Origin: Hypomyces perniciosus
Lineage: Eukaryota > Ascomycota > Sordariomycetes > Hypocreales > Hypocreaceae
Direction of reading: 5' to 3'
Assembly: GCA_008477525.1 (NCBI GenBank)
Contig: SPDT01000004.1
Location: 3,038,001-3,102,000 of the forward strand
Length of the DNA stretch: 64,000 nucleotides
Positions 28,001 through 38,300 of this stretch are shown here, piece by piece. A program made the translations under genes and the position numbers. The stretch's first letter is position 1; the number at the start of each line of letters is the position of its first letter. The notes beneath the pieces are model-generated. The model saw nothing but the letters and a program-made list of their open reading frames with translations. It was not told the origin of the DNA and made no database searches.

Positions 28001-31000
28001 CCGGGTTGTAGCGACACAAATCACCTGACTTATAGAATCGGCTCCATTGATCTGCAGTGCGATTAGGAGCCCATTGAGGAAGGGATTGAATCATCGAGGC
28101 CTCAGTCTTGGTAGGATCAGCTAGATATTCCCGGAGCAGGGTCGGACCCTGGATAACAACTTCACCAAGGGTTCCGTAGGGTGCTAATTTCTGTGGGTCT
28201 TGAGGATCGACAATCCAGCAGTAACCACCAACAGGTCGTCCAACAGTTAAAGAGCTCTCCTCGAGAGACTTCCACTCATGGAGAGTGCTAAACACACAGG
28301 TCTCGGCTGGCCCCCAACCATTGATCAGGCGAACCTTTCCGAACCAAGCCTCAAACACATCTCGTCCAACAGCCTCGCCAGCAAACAGTAGTAGTTCAAC
28401 ACCAGGAACGTCACCAGGGTTCAAAGTGCGAGTAAATGAAGGGGTTAGATAGAGCCAGTTGATCTTCATGTTGTTGATGAAGTCAGTCAGGCCGTTCATC
28501 CTCGTGTGCTCGGACGGGACGCAGAGACAAGCACCGACAACCCACGGACCTACGATCTCACCAATGGAAAGATCGAAAACGAAGGAGGCAAACTGAAGCA
28601 TCCTAACGCTTGAAGTCATACCCAAGCGTTTGGTGATAGCAGTCTGACTGGTGCAGACAGCTCCGTGCTGCATGACTAAACCCTTTGGCGTTCCAGTGCT
28701 TCCAGAAGTAAACAGAACATAGGCGGCATTGTGTGGTGACACATTGCGGTTTGGTCTATGCGAGCTAGGCTCGGTCTTCGCCAGCTTCTCATCCAAAACG
28801 GAGGAAACCTGAACAACATTCTCGACCAACTCGGAACACATAGCAACATTGCTGGTAGATGTCAAAGCAACATTCGCCTTCGTCTGCGAGACAACCTGTT
28901 GCTGGCGCTGGATTGGGTGTGAAGGATCCAGGGGAACCCATGTAGCGCCAGCTTTATTGATGGCGATGATTGACACAAAAAACCAGGCAGATTTCTCGAA
29001 GCAAACGTGAACGAAATCATGCTCCTTGACCCCGTATGACTTAGTAATGTGGTGGGCAAGTCGGTTAGCTGCACGATCGAGCTGGGAGTAAGTTAACTCC
29101 AAATCCCAGGCCTGGATAGCTGGAGAATTTGGGTGGCGCTTGGCATGCTTCTCAATAAGCTGGTGGATGCACGATGAAACGATCTCGGGTTCTTCGCTAT
29201 TCGCCTTAATGGACTCCTCCAAATCCCAAGAGCTGGAGACCGAAAGGTCGCTCAAGAGCATGTCTTCTGAAGCAAGAAGCTGCTGTACAATGTGCTCATA
29301 GTGGTTGCACAGTGCTTCAAGCTGGCTCTCGGCGATAATATCAGCATAATAGGTCAGTTCGAGTTCGATATGATCGTCGTCAATACGAGGCTGAAGGACG
29401 AGGGGGTAATTAAAGTAATTGCGCATGGCCTCCTCAGACAAAGCCTTCTCTGTGGCACCCTGCTGAAGGATAGCGTCAGACGAAGTGTCCGCAATGGTGG
29501 CCAAGTGCTTCTTCGGTTGAATAACGATCAGGTTGGAGAAATCACAAGCCTCCTCGGCATCTCGGCCGAGCTTCATGATATTCTGAAGACCGTACTGCTC
29601 GTGGGCTACCATTTCTGACGCCTGAGACTGAATACGCTCGAGGAACGTGGAAACGGTCATAGCACGGTCGATTCGGATACGGATAGGTACCGTAGCAATC
29701 ATAGGTCCCGGAATCTCGTTCAAACCAGGAACAGGGGCTTGTCGACCGGAAAGGGTGGTACCAAAACACACATCGTCGGAATCGCAATAGCGGGCAAGTA
29801 GAAGAGCCCAAGCCGCACGAAGAACCGTAGCCGTTGTTATTGAGGTATTATTCGTGTTCTGGAAAGGCATGTTTCTCGTCATGATGCGATCCTCAGAAGC
29901 CGAAGACAATCGGGCGGGAGGGAATTGAGAGCGCTGGGCACCTTCAAGCTCCTTTCGCCAGTACTGGCTCGAAACACTGGAATCCAGTGACTCGACGTAT
30001 TGAATGAAGTTGGAGTAGGGGCCCAAAGCCTTGGAGTCGTAGTCATGGTAAGCGCGATAGAGAGAATCGAGGATGATTCGCATGGTCAACCCGTCAAAGA
30101 CGGCATGGTGAATGAGCCACACGAAATAAACATCACCATTGCTCTCCTGAACCAACGCATGTCGACTCAGGCGCTCGCCGTAGCTCATTCCAATGCTTCG
30201 GGTTCTGTTCAAGTACTTGTGCACATCTAAACCAGGTGCGGGCTGCTCCCAAGTGATGTCGTTGGTAACCACAGCCTGAAGAGCTCGGCCACCATGAATC
30301 ACTACTCGTGAGCGAAGACTTCCACACTGTCGGATTGTCGCCTCCCAGGCAGTCTTGAAACGGTCAATATCAATGTTTGGCATCAGCTTGTAGACAACTC
30401 GGTGGATATAAGAGCCAGGTTGCTTCATTCCGAGGGCCATGAACCCTTCCTGGAGCGTTGTGCAGGGATAAATGTCTTCAATACCCTCATCCGCCAATAG
30501 TTTGCATTCCTGTCGAATCTGGCTGGTGATTTCCTCCACACTCCACCCGGGGATCAGGGTGAACGGTCCTGCTTCAGCAATAACCTCACTGCCCTCCTCA
30601 ATCGTAGCAACAGCAGCCATCTGCTCAAGCTCAGGATGGTCCAGAATTGCGGTGGGGGAAAGGCGAATTCCATGTTGGTAAGCAGCGGTTACAAGCTCGA
30701 TCGTGGTAAGAGAGTCACCGCCAAGGAGGAAGAAGCTGTGCCTCTTTCCTATGTCCTGCAATCGGATTCGAAGCACATTTCGAAGGACATCGACCCAGAG
30801 AGCCCGAAGGACGAGTTCCAGCTCGGTCGTGGGGATCTCATCATCTACAAGCTCAGCCGCCAGAGACGCCGCATCAGCAACAAGGCGCGCCCGTTTGTCC
30901 TGTACCGATAAGTTCAAATTACTAGATGACGAGCTCTCGTCAGAGCCGCCGTAGTTCCATGGGTATTGGGGCAATCCCGCAATTGCCCTGCCGTTGGCAA

Positions 31001-33585
31001 AGAGCGGTGCTAGATCCAGCGCAGTTGATTCTTGCCACAGCCGGCCAACAGCAAAAAGCAGACTGACTGCGCTGTCACTTCCTCGAGTCTGGGATGAAAT
31101 ATAGTTGCATCGGGCATCCACAGCAGCGCAAATCTGCGACAGGGGACCTGACAGAGCAGAGTGTGGTCCAATTTCCAGAAAGAGGTTCTCTTCGGGGAGG
31201 AGCTTGAGGAGAGACGAGATAGCGGAGTTGAATCGGACCGGCGAAACAAGGTTCGCAATCCAATACTCGGCACCAAAGTCACCGGCCTCCTCCTGGACCT
31301 TCTCACTAACACTGGACATGAAGATGGCCTTGCTTCTGTTAATCGCCCGCGAAGAAGCAATGCCTTCATCCTTCAGGAGAGTGAGAAGCTCATCAGAAAG
31401 CAAGGCCATGTGGCGAGAGTGATACGCCACATCCACATGCAGCGTGCGAGCAGAAACATCAGGCTTCACAGCTTTGATGGCCGCCAACACTCGCTCCACG
31501 ACCTCACGATCTCCAGAAATAGTCGTGCTTTTGGGAGAGTTCTCACAAGCTACCACAGCACCCTCCTGCAAGAACTCACTCACGTCCTCAACACTCAGAC
31601 TAATCACACCCATGGCACCATTCTCCTTGTTCTTTGTGGTCATGAATCCGTAGTAGTAAGCAATGGTGATAGCATCCTCAAAGGTCAGGAAGCCGGCTGC
31701 ATAAGCGGCAGCTATTTCACCACTGGAATGGCCGACCACAGCCTTTGGCATAGCACCAAGTCGTTCGAACTGGTGGAACAAAGCAATTTGCAGTGCCGTG
31801 CTCAGGGGGTAAGACAGCTTTGACGAGTTGATCTCATTCTGGGGATCGGTGGCGTCCCGCAGCAGCTCGTTTTTAATCGACCAGGTAGGGGGTACCTTCA
31901 ACCCCTTCAAAACCTCATCCATCCTCTCAATGTCCTCCTTGAAGGTCGGGTTCGTAAGAAGGAGCTCCTTGCCCATTCCTGCCCACTGAGTGCCCTGACC
32001 GTTGAAGATCATGGTAATATACGGAGTCTGGGCAGATGACTTGATGTAGTTCGAGGTATTAATCAATAAGCCATTGGATAGAATAGAGAATGCTCGGTAG
32101 CTCAGAGTCTCACGACGCATCGCACGAGTGTAGGCCATATGGGGTGCGTCATCCGGATGAGCTTGAGCGTACTGATTATGGAGATTTATTTGTTTAGTCA
32201 ATGAAGACGAGTTATTCGCGGAGAACAGCACAAGCTCCGGCCGAGGCTCGGAGCTACGGGCATCTGGGTATCGGGGGTATGAATCGATTATAGCATGAGC
32301 ACTGTATCCTTCATGATCAAATGAGTTAATACTGATTCTCTCAGCGCGGTCAGCTGGGAAGGGAGTAGCCACGGCCAGCCCGTTCTGCCCAAAAGAAGCT
32401 GTCTTGGGTCAGAGAACGAATAGACAAAACTTATGGAGAATAGAGGATCATACCAAGGGTGACATTTGGAGGAATGGTCCGGTTTTCCAAAGTCAGTGCA
32501 GCCTTAATCAAACTGGTGATGTCTGATCCACCTCCGCCATGTCCAACACTTGATAGAGAAGAGCCGAGATAAACAACCTGCTCGCCAAATACGTTGTCGA
32601 TGACAGACGTTTCTTTCTTATCTCCATCATGACCGCTAATACCATTACACTGATACCATCGTCAGTTAAGTAGCCTCTTTGAAAAACTCATTAAATAATT
32701 TCACTTACTTCAACAACAAGAGTAGATCGAGGGTCCAAGCCCGCATCATCATAGGCCTCGCGAATCAGGGTCTCATAGGCCTCTACTCCAAAGCTTTGGC
32801 CATTATAAGTTCCGTCAACGCGGCCCGTATTCGTGGCCCTGATAACTGCACGGATGGGGTTGCCGTTCCGGATGGCATCAGGTAGAGTCTTAAGAAAAAC
32901 GGCGGACACAACCTCTCCCTTCTCTACGCCATTCTCAGCTTCGGGGGCCAACACCAGGTTGGTTCCCGCAACAACGGCAGCCTTGATATCACCAGACCGC
33001 AGTGCTGAGCAGGCTTCATGCAGAGCCATCAGTGATGCAATTCTTGATGAGCTAATGACCATGCTATAAGGGGGTGATGGTGTGTTAGTGAATGCAGTCA
33101 TTTGAATAATGAATATGACGGGGCATGGTGAGATGAAACCACACAAACCTTGGTCCTCGTAGATCATATTCAGACGACACTCGTGTCGTTAGTGATTTAT
33201 TACCAGTAGCGGTTTGCTTGTCATCACTAGCGGTACCAACATAGCAACCAACACAAGCCCCCTCACCACGGTAATCGACCTCACACGCATCTTCCAGACA
33301 CTCACGCGTCACCTCTAGAAGCTTCCGCTGCTGTGTGTTGCAGCTCTCAGCTTCCTCCTTAGTCATCGAGAAGAACGATGCATCTAGGCGCTCAAGGTCT
33401 TCTTGAAGGTAGTAGCCTTCCTTGCCGTCAAGGCGCGCGGCACTTCGAGCGTCGCGACCGTTGACGATCAAATCCCAGAACTGATCAGCATTACGGATAC
33501 CCACAGGTAGACGAATTCCAAAGCCACAGATGGCGATAGGAACGAGGGATGAATCCCCGTTGTCGTAAGTAGTAGATGAGGCCAT
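1..33585 (-). CDS. Long-chain peptaibol synthetase (PKS-like loading head plus NRPS), 5' part; gene continues past the left edge
   Basis: Giant multimodular nonribosomal peptide synthetase, cytoplasmic by family, building a linear peptide on phosphopantetheine arms. Start ATG at 33585. Exons: 33585-33149, 33063-32709, 32649-32454 and 32398 to beyond position 1. The introns (85, 59 and 55 bp) have donors GTTTGT, GTAAGT and GTATGA. About 11,130 residues lie in the window. Domain order: degenerate KS, AT, ACP, nine C-A-T modules, then a partial C domain. The frame was checked at the carrier motifs of modules 6, 7, 8 and 9, and all agree with exon 4. Every C domain has HHxxxDG and every carrier has GGDS; module spacing leaves no room for epimerase or methyltransferase domains. 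The A-domain codes match the first nine residues of 20-residue peptaibols, so about ten more modules should follow to the left. Peptaibols are membrane-active antibiotics of Trichoderma. The family call is strong; individual substrates are inference. Confidence 0.95.
1021..4280 (-). other. NRPS module 9 (C-A-T), predicted Val or similar branched residue
   Basis: The C motif is HHAVFDG near 3895. The A-domain code is DAFTVAGVSK, from [23 protein letters not shown] and [11 protein letters not shown]. It matches neither the Aib-like, Ala-like nor Gln-like class in this protein. The carrier is [12 protein letters not shown] near 1255. Val is predicted from the position in long peptaibols (Gln-Aib-Val); Leu or Iva cannot be excluded from the code. 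Confidence 0.75.
4281..7560 (-). other. NRPS module 8 (C-A-T), predicted Aib
   Basis: The C motif is HHAVFDG near 7162. The A-domain code is DLGFLAGVFK, from [25 protein letters not shown] and [11 protein letters not shown]. The carrier is [12 protein letters not shown] near 4518. Predicted to add Aib8 after Gln7. Confidence 0.85.
7561..10795 (-). other. NRPS module 7 (C-A-T), predicted Gln
   Basis: The C motif is HHAVFDG near 10408. The A domain is clearly divergent from its neighbours: A3 is [11 protein letters not shown] and the core is [24 protein letters not shown] and [11 protein letters not shown], giving DGGMVGGNYK. I recall this code as the Gln type of the Trichoderma Tex1 synthetase. 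The carrier is [12 protein letters not shown] near 7778. The module is about 40-60 bp shorter than its neighbours. Gln at position 7 is conserved in 20-residue peptaibols. Confidence 0.85.
10796..14090 (-). other. NRPS module 6 (C-A-T), predicted Ala
   Basis: The C motif is HHAIHDG near 13705, matching the module 4 type. The A-domain code is DVGFVAGVLK, from [24 protein letters not shown] and [11 protein letters not shown]. The A3 motif [11 protein letters not shown] is near 12290 and the carrier [12 protein letters not shown] is near 11026. It shares a 61-bp exact DNA match with module 2 in the C-A linker. Predicted to add Ala6. Confidence 0.85.
14091..17365 (-). other. NRPS module 5 (C-A-T), predicted Aib
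   Basis: The C motif is HHTVFDG near 16980. The A-domain code is DLGFLAGVFK, from [25 protein letters not shown] and [11 protein letters not shown]. The carrier is [12 protein letters not shown] near 14325. Predicted to add Aib5; the pocket is identical to modules 3 and 8. Confidence 0.85.
17366..20645 (-). other. NRPS module 4 (C-A-T), predicted Ala
   Basis: The C motif is HHSIHDG near 20255 (His before DG, shared only with module 6). The A-domain code is DVGFVAGVLK, from [25 protein letters not shown] and [11 protein letters not shown]. The carrier is [12 protein letters not shown] near 17598. Predicted to add Ala4. Confidence 0.82.
20646..23925 (-). other. NRPS module 3 (C-A-T), predicted Aib
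   Basis: The C motif is HHSAFDG near 23532. The A-domain code is DLGFLAGVFK, from [25 protein letters not shown] and [11 protein letters not shown]. The carrier is [12 protein letters not shown] near 20866; the GLGGDS variant is shared with modules 5 and 8. Predicted to add Aib3. Confidence 0.85.
23926..27215 (-). other. NRPS module 2 (C-A-T), predicted Ala
   Basis: The C domain motif is HHAVNDG near 26815 (Asn before DG, unique among the ten). The A-domain code is DVGFVAGVLK, from [25 protein letters not shown] and [11 protein letters not shown]. The carrier is [12 protein letters not shown] near 24148. This code recurs in modules 4 and 6. Ala is inferred from the peptaibol pattern and the small-residue pocket; Pro or another small residue is possible. 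Confidence 0.82.
27216..30500 (-). other. NRPS module 1 (C-A-T), predicted Aib
   Basis: C1 has HHAVFDG near 30095; the A domain A3 motif is near 28700; the carrier reads [12 protein letters not shown] near 27436. The 10-residue code is DLGYLAGVFK, from [25 protein letters not shown] and [11 protein letters not shown]. As I recall, this DLG(Y/F)LAGVFK class is the 2-aminoisobutyrate (Aib) type of Trichoderma synthetases. C1 accepts the acyl group from the loading carrier, so it makes the N-acyl-Aib1 bond. Confidence 0.85.
30600..30910 (-). other. Carrier (ACP/T) domain of the loading head
   Basis: The phosphopantetheine attachment motif reads [17 protein letters not shown], with the Ser at about 30711-30714. 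It differs from the downstream NRPS carriers, which carry DDSFL(R/Q/G)xGGDSI. It sits between the AT and the first condensation domain, so it should hold the acyl starter that C1 joins to the amino acid on module 1. Confidence 0.85.
31010..32260 (-). other. Acyltransferase (AT) domain of the loading head
   Basis: The AT is entered through [12 protein letters not shown] near 31990-32010. The nucleophile motif GHSSGE is at about 31715-31732, and the downstream VAYHSRHM motif carries the His region usual in fungal PKS ATs. All landmarks are intact, in contrast to the KS just upstream. In peptaibol synthetases an N-terminal AT plus carrier is thought to supply the acyl cap of the first amino acid, which is acetyl in most peptaibols. 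Whether this AT takes acetyl-CoA directly or malonyl-CoA cannot be read from the motifs. Confidence 0.85.
32330..33585 (-). other. Degenerate ketosynthase-like domain (KS relic) at the synthetase N-terminus
   Basis: The opening residues ([15 protein letters not shown]) and YDLRGPS are clear KS landmarks. The nucleophile motif normally DTACSSSL aligns without gaps to SSSRIASL, so the catalytic Cys is Arg. The first catalytic His motif (EAHGTGT) reads ECNGISG, His to Asn. The second His remains (GSVKPNIGHTEAA versus [13 protein letters not shown]). Segments are missing before YDLRGPS and in the usual SPDGR...GYARGEG stretch. The domain is about 330 residues instead of roughly 425. The KS-AT linker remains ([13 protein letters not shown]). 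All three introns fall in or at the end of this domain. It cannot catalyse Claisen condensation and may serve only as scaffold. Confidence 0.9.
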
Positions 33586-34739
33586 GGCTAAGCCTACGCG
33601 CGTTTGGTTGTTAATGTCGTCGCGCTCGGAGAGTTGACGGCTTCCTGCGCGATTCTTTGCTGCGAGATCCTCCTTGATGGAGTACTATGTATGGGGTGAT
33701 TGTAAAAGACTGTTGAAGCGGTGATAGTGAGTAAGTTAGTCGTTTTTTGACAAATACAAGAGCGGTCCCGAAACTCTGGAATCCTGGATAGGTAGGGTAT
33801 CGGTTCCAGCAGAGTCAAACAGAATTCCGTATCAACAAAGTGTAGCTTCAGACACGCTCTTCAGCTTCACGAAAATGAAAGTTTGATGGTAAGAGTGAAG
33901 TTTGGATGTACGGGATCCAAGGCGGCTGGTAGTATCAGACGACACAGATGGATTATGGATCCGCTCATGCATCAGCCAGCTAGGAAGGTGTCCAGGTACA
34001 CAATATTATTAATATGACGCTTCCTTCCACGTCAAGGTGTATTCCTATCTGCCTCGTCCAACAGAATTCGGGTGCTCCCACTCAGACTCGGGATGGCTGG
34101 GGCAGTGGGCACAGATGCCCATACCAGACTCTAAGACGAGCTCCCAGTTGGGGTTGAGCGGGCGCAGGGGAGCGTGGTCCGCCATAATAGTAGCATCAGT
34201 CTTTGTATGTACGAGTAGATACTACCCCGTACGAAGAGACTTAGACATATCAAGTAGTGATGGTCGACGAGGCTAGTTCCAGGGGCTCGGACGCACCCAG
34301 GACCAGATGCCGATCCTCACGATGGAACCGTTGCTGTTCCATGGGCAGAAACTCCGCACAACCCTCTTATGCGGCTGTCTCGCGTCAAAATCGCCATGAG
34401 GGGCCCAGTGAGAGAGGTGCGCTTGACCACAAGTGGGTGACAGGAGAGAAAGTTGAAGGCCAGACGAAGCTCAGGCACGAGCCTCGCAATTATTAGCCAC
34501 TCTATCCCAAGTGGATTGATTCATGGGGGCGGCCCCACGCGTTCCGATCAGCGCTCCAAGTCCTCTGGCACTGTGGCCACTATGCCAACGTCATTCTGTA
34601 GGCCCGTCGTCTTTTTTCTATGTAAAACCAAGTTGAATGTTCCTGAATTTCCACTCCCACTGGGTTCTGTCTGACCACACGGAGAACCTAGGCAGATAAC
34701 AATTCCTATTACGGAGAATGAGGCTCACAGCCCATTTAT
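33586..34739. other. Upstream region of the synthetase, no gene seen
   Basis: This stretch should hold the promoter and 5' UTR of the synthetase, transcribed to the left. I see no convincing TATA box and no coding stretch with recognisable similarity. There is no divergent partner gene such as a transporter or regulator directly next to the synthetase start. Confidence 0.5.
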
Positions 34740-35300
34740 ATGTATGTCCTCATAACTACAGTGCCTCGAAAAAAGTAGCGGTAATACCCTATAACATATA
34801 CAAAAATAGCCATTAACTCAATATATTTATATTATAATCCATGTTAAAAAATTACCACTAAAATCTTTATATATTCCTTATTATTATATTTTAATTATAG
34901 AATTTTAATTTTGATTAGGATAGAGATATAGATTTTTGAAATAATTATTTTACTATATACTTTAATGTTGGAAAGTAAATGAGGGGCAAAAATTAAATGC
35001 TGTAAGTATAGGGCTAATCCCCTATAATTATACGGGATAAGCGCTATAATTATAGCGGTTTATTTTTTAGTGAATAATATAGCACTTACCCCCTATAATT
35101 ACAGCGTTTATTAAATAAAAAAATCGTTAGGGATTTAAAAGGTAAACTTTGAAATTTAGATATTAATTACAGGAAGTTTTTAAAACAAAAGTAATAAAAA
35201 GAATATAACATTTAAGTAATATTATAGCTACAATTAATTCTATAAAATTATAGCTATTATATTCGAGTTTATATAGATTTTTAAAACCAATGAATTTATA
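34740..35300. other. AT-rich island
   Basis: Sharp drop in GC content compared with both flanks, with long A/T runs and no open coding sequence. Such islands in fungal genomes are often repeat-induced-point-mutation (RIP) debris from old transposons; that origin is inference here. It contains the fold-back element at 34999-35105. Confidence 0.7.
34999..35105. repeat. Small fold-back (MITE-like) element
   Basis: The left end GCTGTAAGTATAGGG (34999-35013) and right end CCCTATAATTACAGC (35091-35105) are inverted repeats with one mismatch over 15 bp. A perfect 16-bp palindrome, CGCTATAATTATAGCG, sits between them at 35042-35057. The flanks hold similar TTAAAT-like sequence, but I cannot define a clean target-site duplication. 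Confidence 0.55.
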
Positions 35301-38300
35301 TGTTGTTTTGTAGTTTTACCGTTTCTTTTTGCTCCCCACTGTACTGGTCACAAAAACGTGCAACAAAAGGTCCTCATGTTAAAAATCAGAAAGCTGGGCC
35401 TAGCTGGCATTCTCCCTGTCGCAGCACTGATAATTTGACGACAGCCACACTGAATCAGTCGGGTTCCGAGTACACGTCACGCCCCATTACCAATCCCGTT
35501 CTGGAAGAATTTAAGCCCAAAAAAACCAATCAAATGTTAGAGCCATGACATTCCCCAAGTACTAGTACATGTCATCCGGTGGAGAGGGTTTTGTGCAGGT
35601 TTGAGCTCCATGATGCAGGCATGGCATTCCTTCGCGCTTACGAAGTACACGACCAGCTAAATCCAGGATTTGATGATCATACCAAAACTTCCACAGGGTA
35701 CGCAAGGCTGATCATCGCCACGGGAAGATCCTACTGACGTAAGGGATCGACGTAGTGGTATACAGTCAAAAATGATGGTGATAATTTGTACTATACATAG
35801 AACCATCGGGAATACCTGACGTACAGACCTGTGCGGAGGGCGTCGAATAGCTGTTGGGACTAGGATCGCGATCCTCACGACGATTCTTGGTTCGACTGAG
35901 TCTTGGGGTCGTAGCTCTGACTTCTGCAATCATTGCTCTTACAAGTACGGTTCAGTTCGTGTTGGCCTCACATCGACCCGTGCGTCCGTGCTGCTCATTT
36001 GGAAGTAATGCAAGACATGGCGATGAAGCTGAAAGACCAAGAACGATAAAAAAAATGAAATAAAACATCCATCTTATCAATATTGTACTCCGTATGTAAG
36101 TTATCTTTGGCTATCCGCACCACGATACGGGTAAGCATACGCGGCATGTATATTCTATCAATCCAACAGCCCCGAACCGAGAAATTACAAATACACACGA
36201 GTTTCATACATGTCCTGCAATGCTAGCCTGCAACCGTCAAGATCCCTATAAAGTCAACAACAAAATAGCCCAAATACTCTCTAGTCATTATTTGGAGGTT
36301 GGTGAGCAGGCTGCAACCCGTGGTCTGCTGCCGCGTATAATCACAAGATAAATGGGCATAGACCCATCTGGTTTTGAGGCATCGTCGGACCGATATTGTG
36401 CGCATCGTCGATCCTCATCTCATGAAGTGCTGCAAGGAACTTGGAGGCAGTCAGCCTCAAGAAAGACGACGCGAATGACTCTGCATGTCAGTGATATCCG
36501 CATTTCTGTGGGTCTAGCTCGATCTCAACACCAGGAGCGGAAGGTCAGTTTAGACTGCTCTTCTTTTGGTCAAGACGATATTGCATTTTCCGTAAGGGTG
36601 CTGTTTAGGTCAACATGGGCAGGAAACATGAAGGTTGGTCATCGTCGATCATCAACGGTTCAGAGATATTCCACTAGGGAGAGAATGTCGATCACTTCTT
36701 TGACTGTACCCAGCTTTAAATATGTCATACTCCCTAGGTGAAGGCGTTTGGGTCATCGACTAATAACCTATGAACCGACCCTTCAATCTACTGCATACAT
36801 ACAAAATATTACTTAATTACCATCGGGGAGAAGGATTAGGTAGTAAGAGACCTATGTTATTTGCAAGGTGGGGTTGATAGATTTGATGACTTGTCGATCT
36901 TCCGCTTAAACATGAGAAGTCGGTATGTAGATCCTCAATGGCTATTGATCTCTTCTTTATGATCGTCGATCTCAATGCTCTACTGCGTCGCTGCGATTGA
37001 ACACGATCAGTGAATCTACGAAGATCAGACCTTACAGTAGCAAACATCACGCCGAAAATATTTAGTAAACACGTGGTGACATACTTTCTCTATCAGGTTG
37101 CAAGTCGCAGATTTATTTAGTTCAGCCTGTTGTAAATTTAACCCACTAACAGACTTTGTTGATAGGATCAGATGAACTTCATAATACATCTACGCTATTG
37201 AAACCCCAGCCTACAAGGCTGAGACTACATTACATGAACACGGAGTTATATGCATCGTTCAAGTTGGATAGGATTGCATTGAGTTAGTGCAAAAAATGCT
37301 GCGTGCCTTGCATGAAGTGGCTGGTATGCCTGTGGATTCAATCAGGGAACTCTTGGCGCAAGAACTTGGGGGAAGATCAATTGATGTCTTTATGGTAGTA
37401 GCTGTGGCGTTAACTCAGCTCATAATCCTTCTCTCAGTGTGACATGGATTGTACATGAACCTTGAGTGGGAAGATCTAAGCGTCTGTGTGATTTATCCAG
37501 TGTTTGAGGTTGCTTAGTGACAAAGGTGTACCTGGTTGCAGGACGCTATTTATGTGTTTGCTTCGGAAACCAAAAGAAAACTACCATTCAGAGATATGCG
37601 AAGTACACCGTGTTTTTATGTCCTCCTGGAAGATTGCCTATCTGGGTGACCCTAAAATGTGATTTTTGGAGATAGGGTAGGCCACCCTGAGATTCTAGAA
37701 GAAATCAGGGATGATTGGAAATGGAACTCGTCTCATTACGCATATTGCGCTGACATGGAGGTTAGGTCTGCCCCTAGTTCCACACGTGGGATTTGTTTCA
37801 GAAGTCCCACAGCTCCCGAATAAGGACAGTATTGACATGCAAAATGCTACATGCGGTCACAGATGAGTCAAGAATACCACTGTGGATGGATGGATGCTGT
37901 GGGGATATTCTACTACATACTACTACTACATACGAAGTACATGCACGAGTAAATGGCTCCCAAGCTATTGGCTGCACTGACGAAGATCATACATGGGACG
38001 GATGCAAGCTTTACCGGTATGATGATGTATTATCCTGAAGCCAGTGACAAGGTGGACTAATGTCATATTATTCGGTTCCTCTCATGAAGGAACGATTGAA
38101 CAATGAACAGGGTGCTGACTTAAGGAATCAGATGGATGATCTTCTGTTGTATTATGTGAGAAAAGCGGTGTTTGCCGATCATCTGCACACTAAATCATCA
38201 AGTCGTTATGATAGCTCATACGTGCCGGATAAATTCAAGATGCACAGATGATCTCATGACTAACTAACGTGCAACAAAGAACAAAGCGCAAAAAGAGCAA

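Noticed and set aside
1..30500. Epimerase or N-methyltransferase domains within the modules
   Set aside because: Module spacing of about 3.24-3.30 kb leaves room only for C-A-T, and each carrier is followed directly by a C-domain entry motif.
1..30500. Reading the whole block as a DNA tandem satellite because of the 3.28-kb periodicity
   Set aside because: The period reflects NRPS modules with coherent protein motifs and diverged silent sites, not a non-coding satellite.
31161..31823. 220-codon open frame on the plus strand
   Set aside because: It is antisense to the AT domain, whose motifs are clear on the minus strand.
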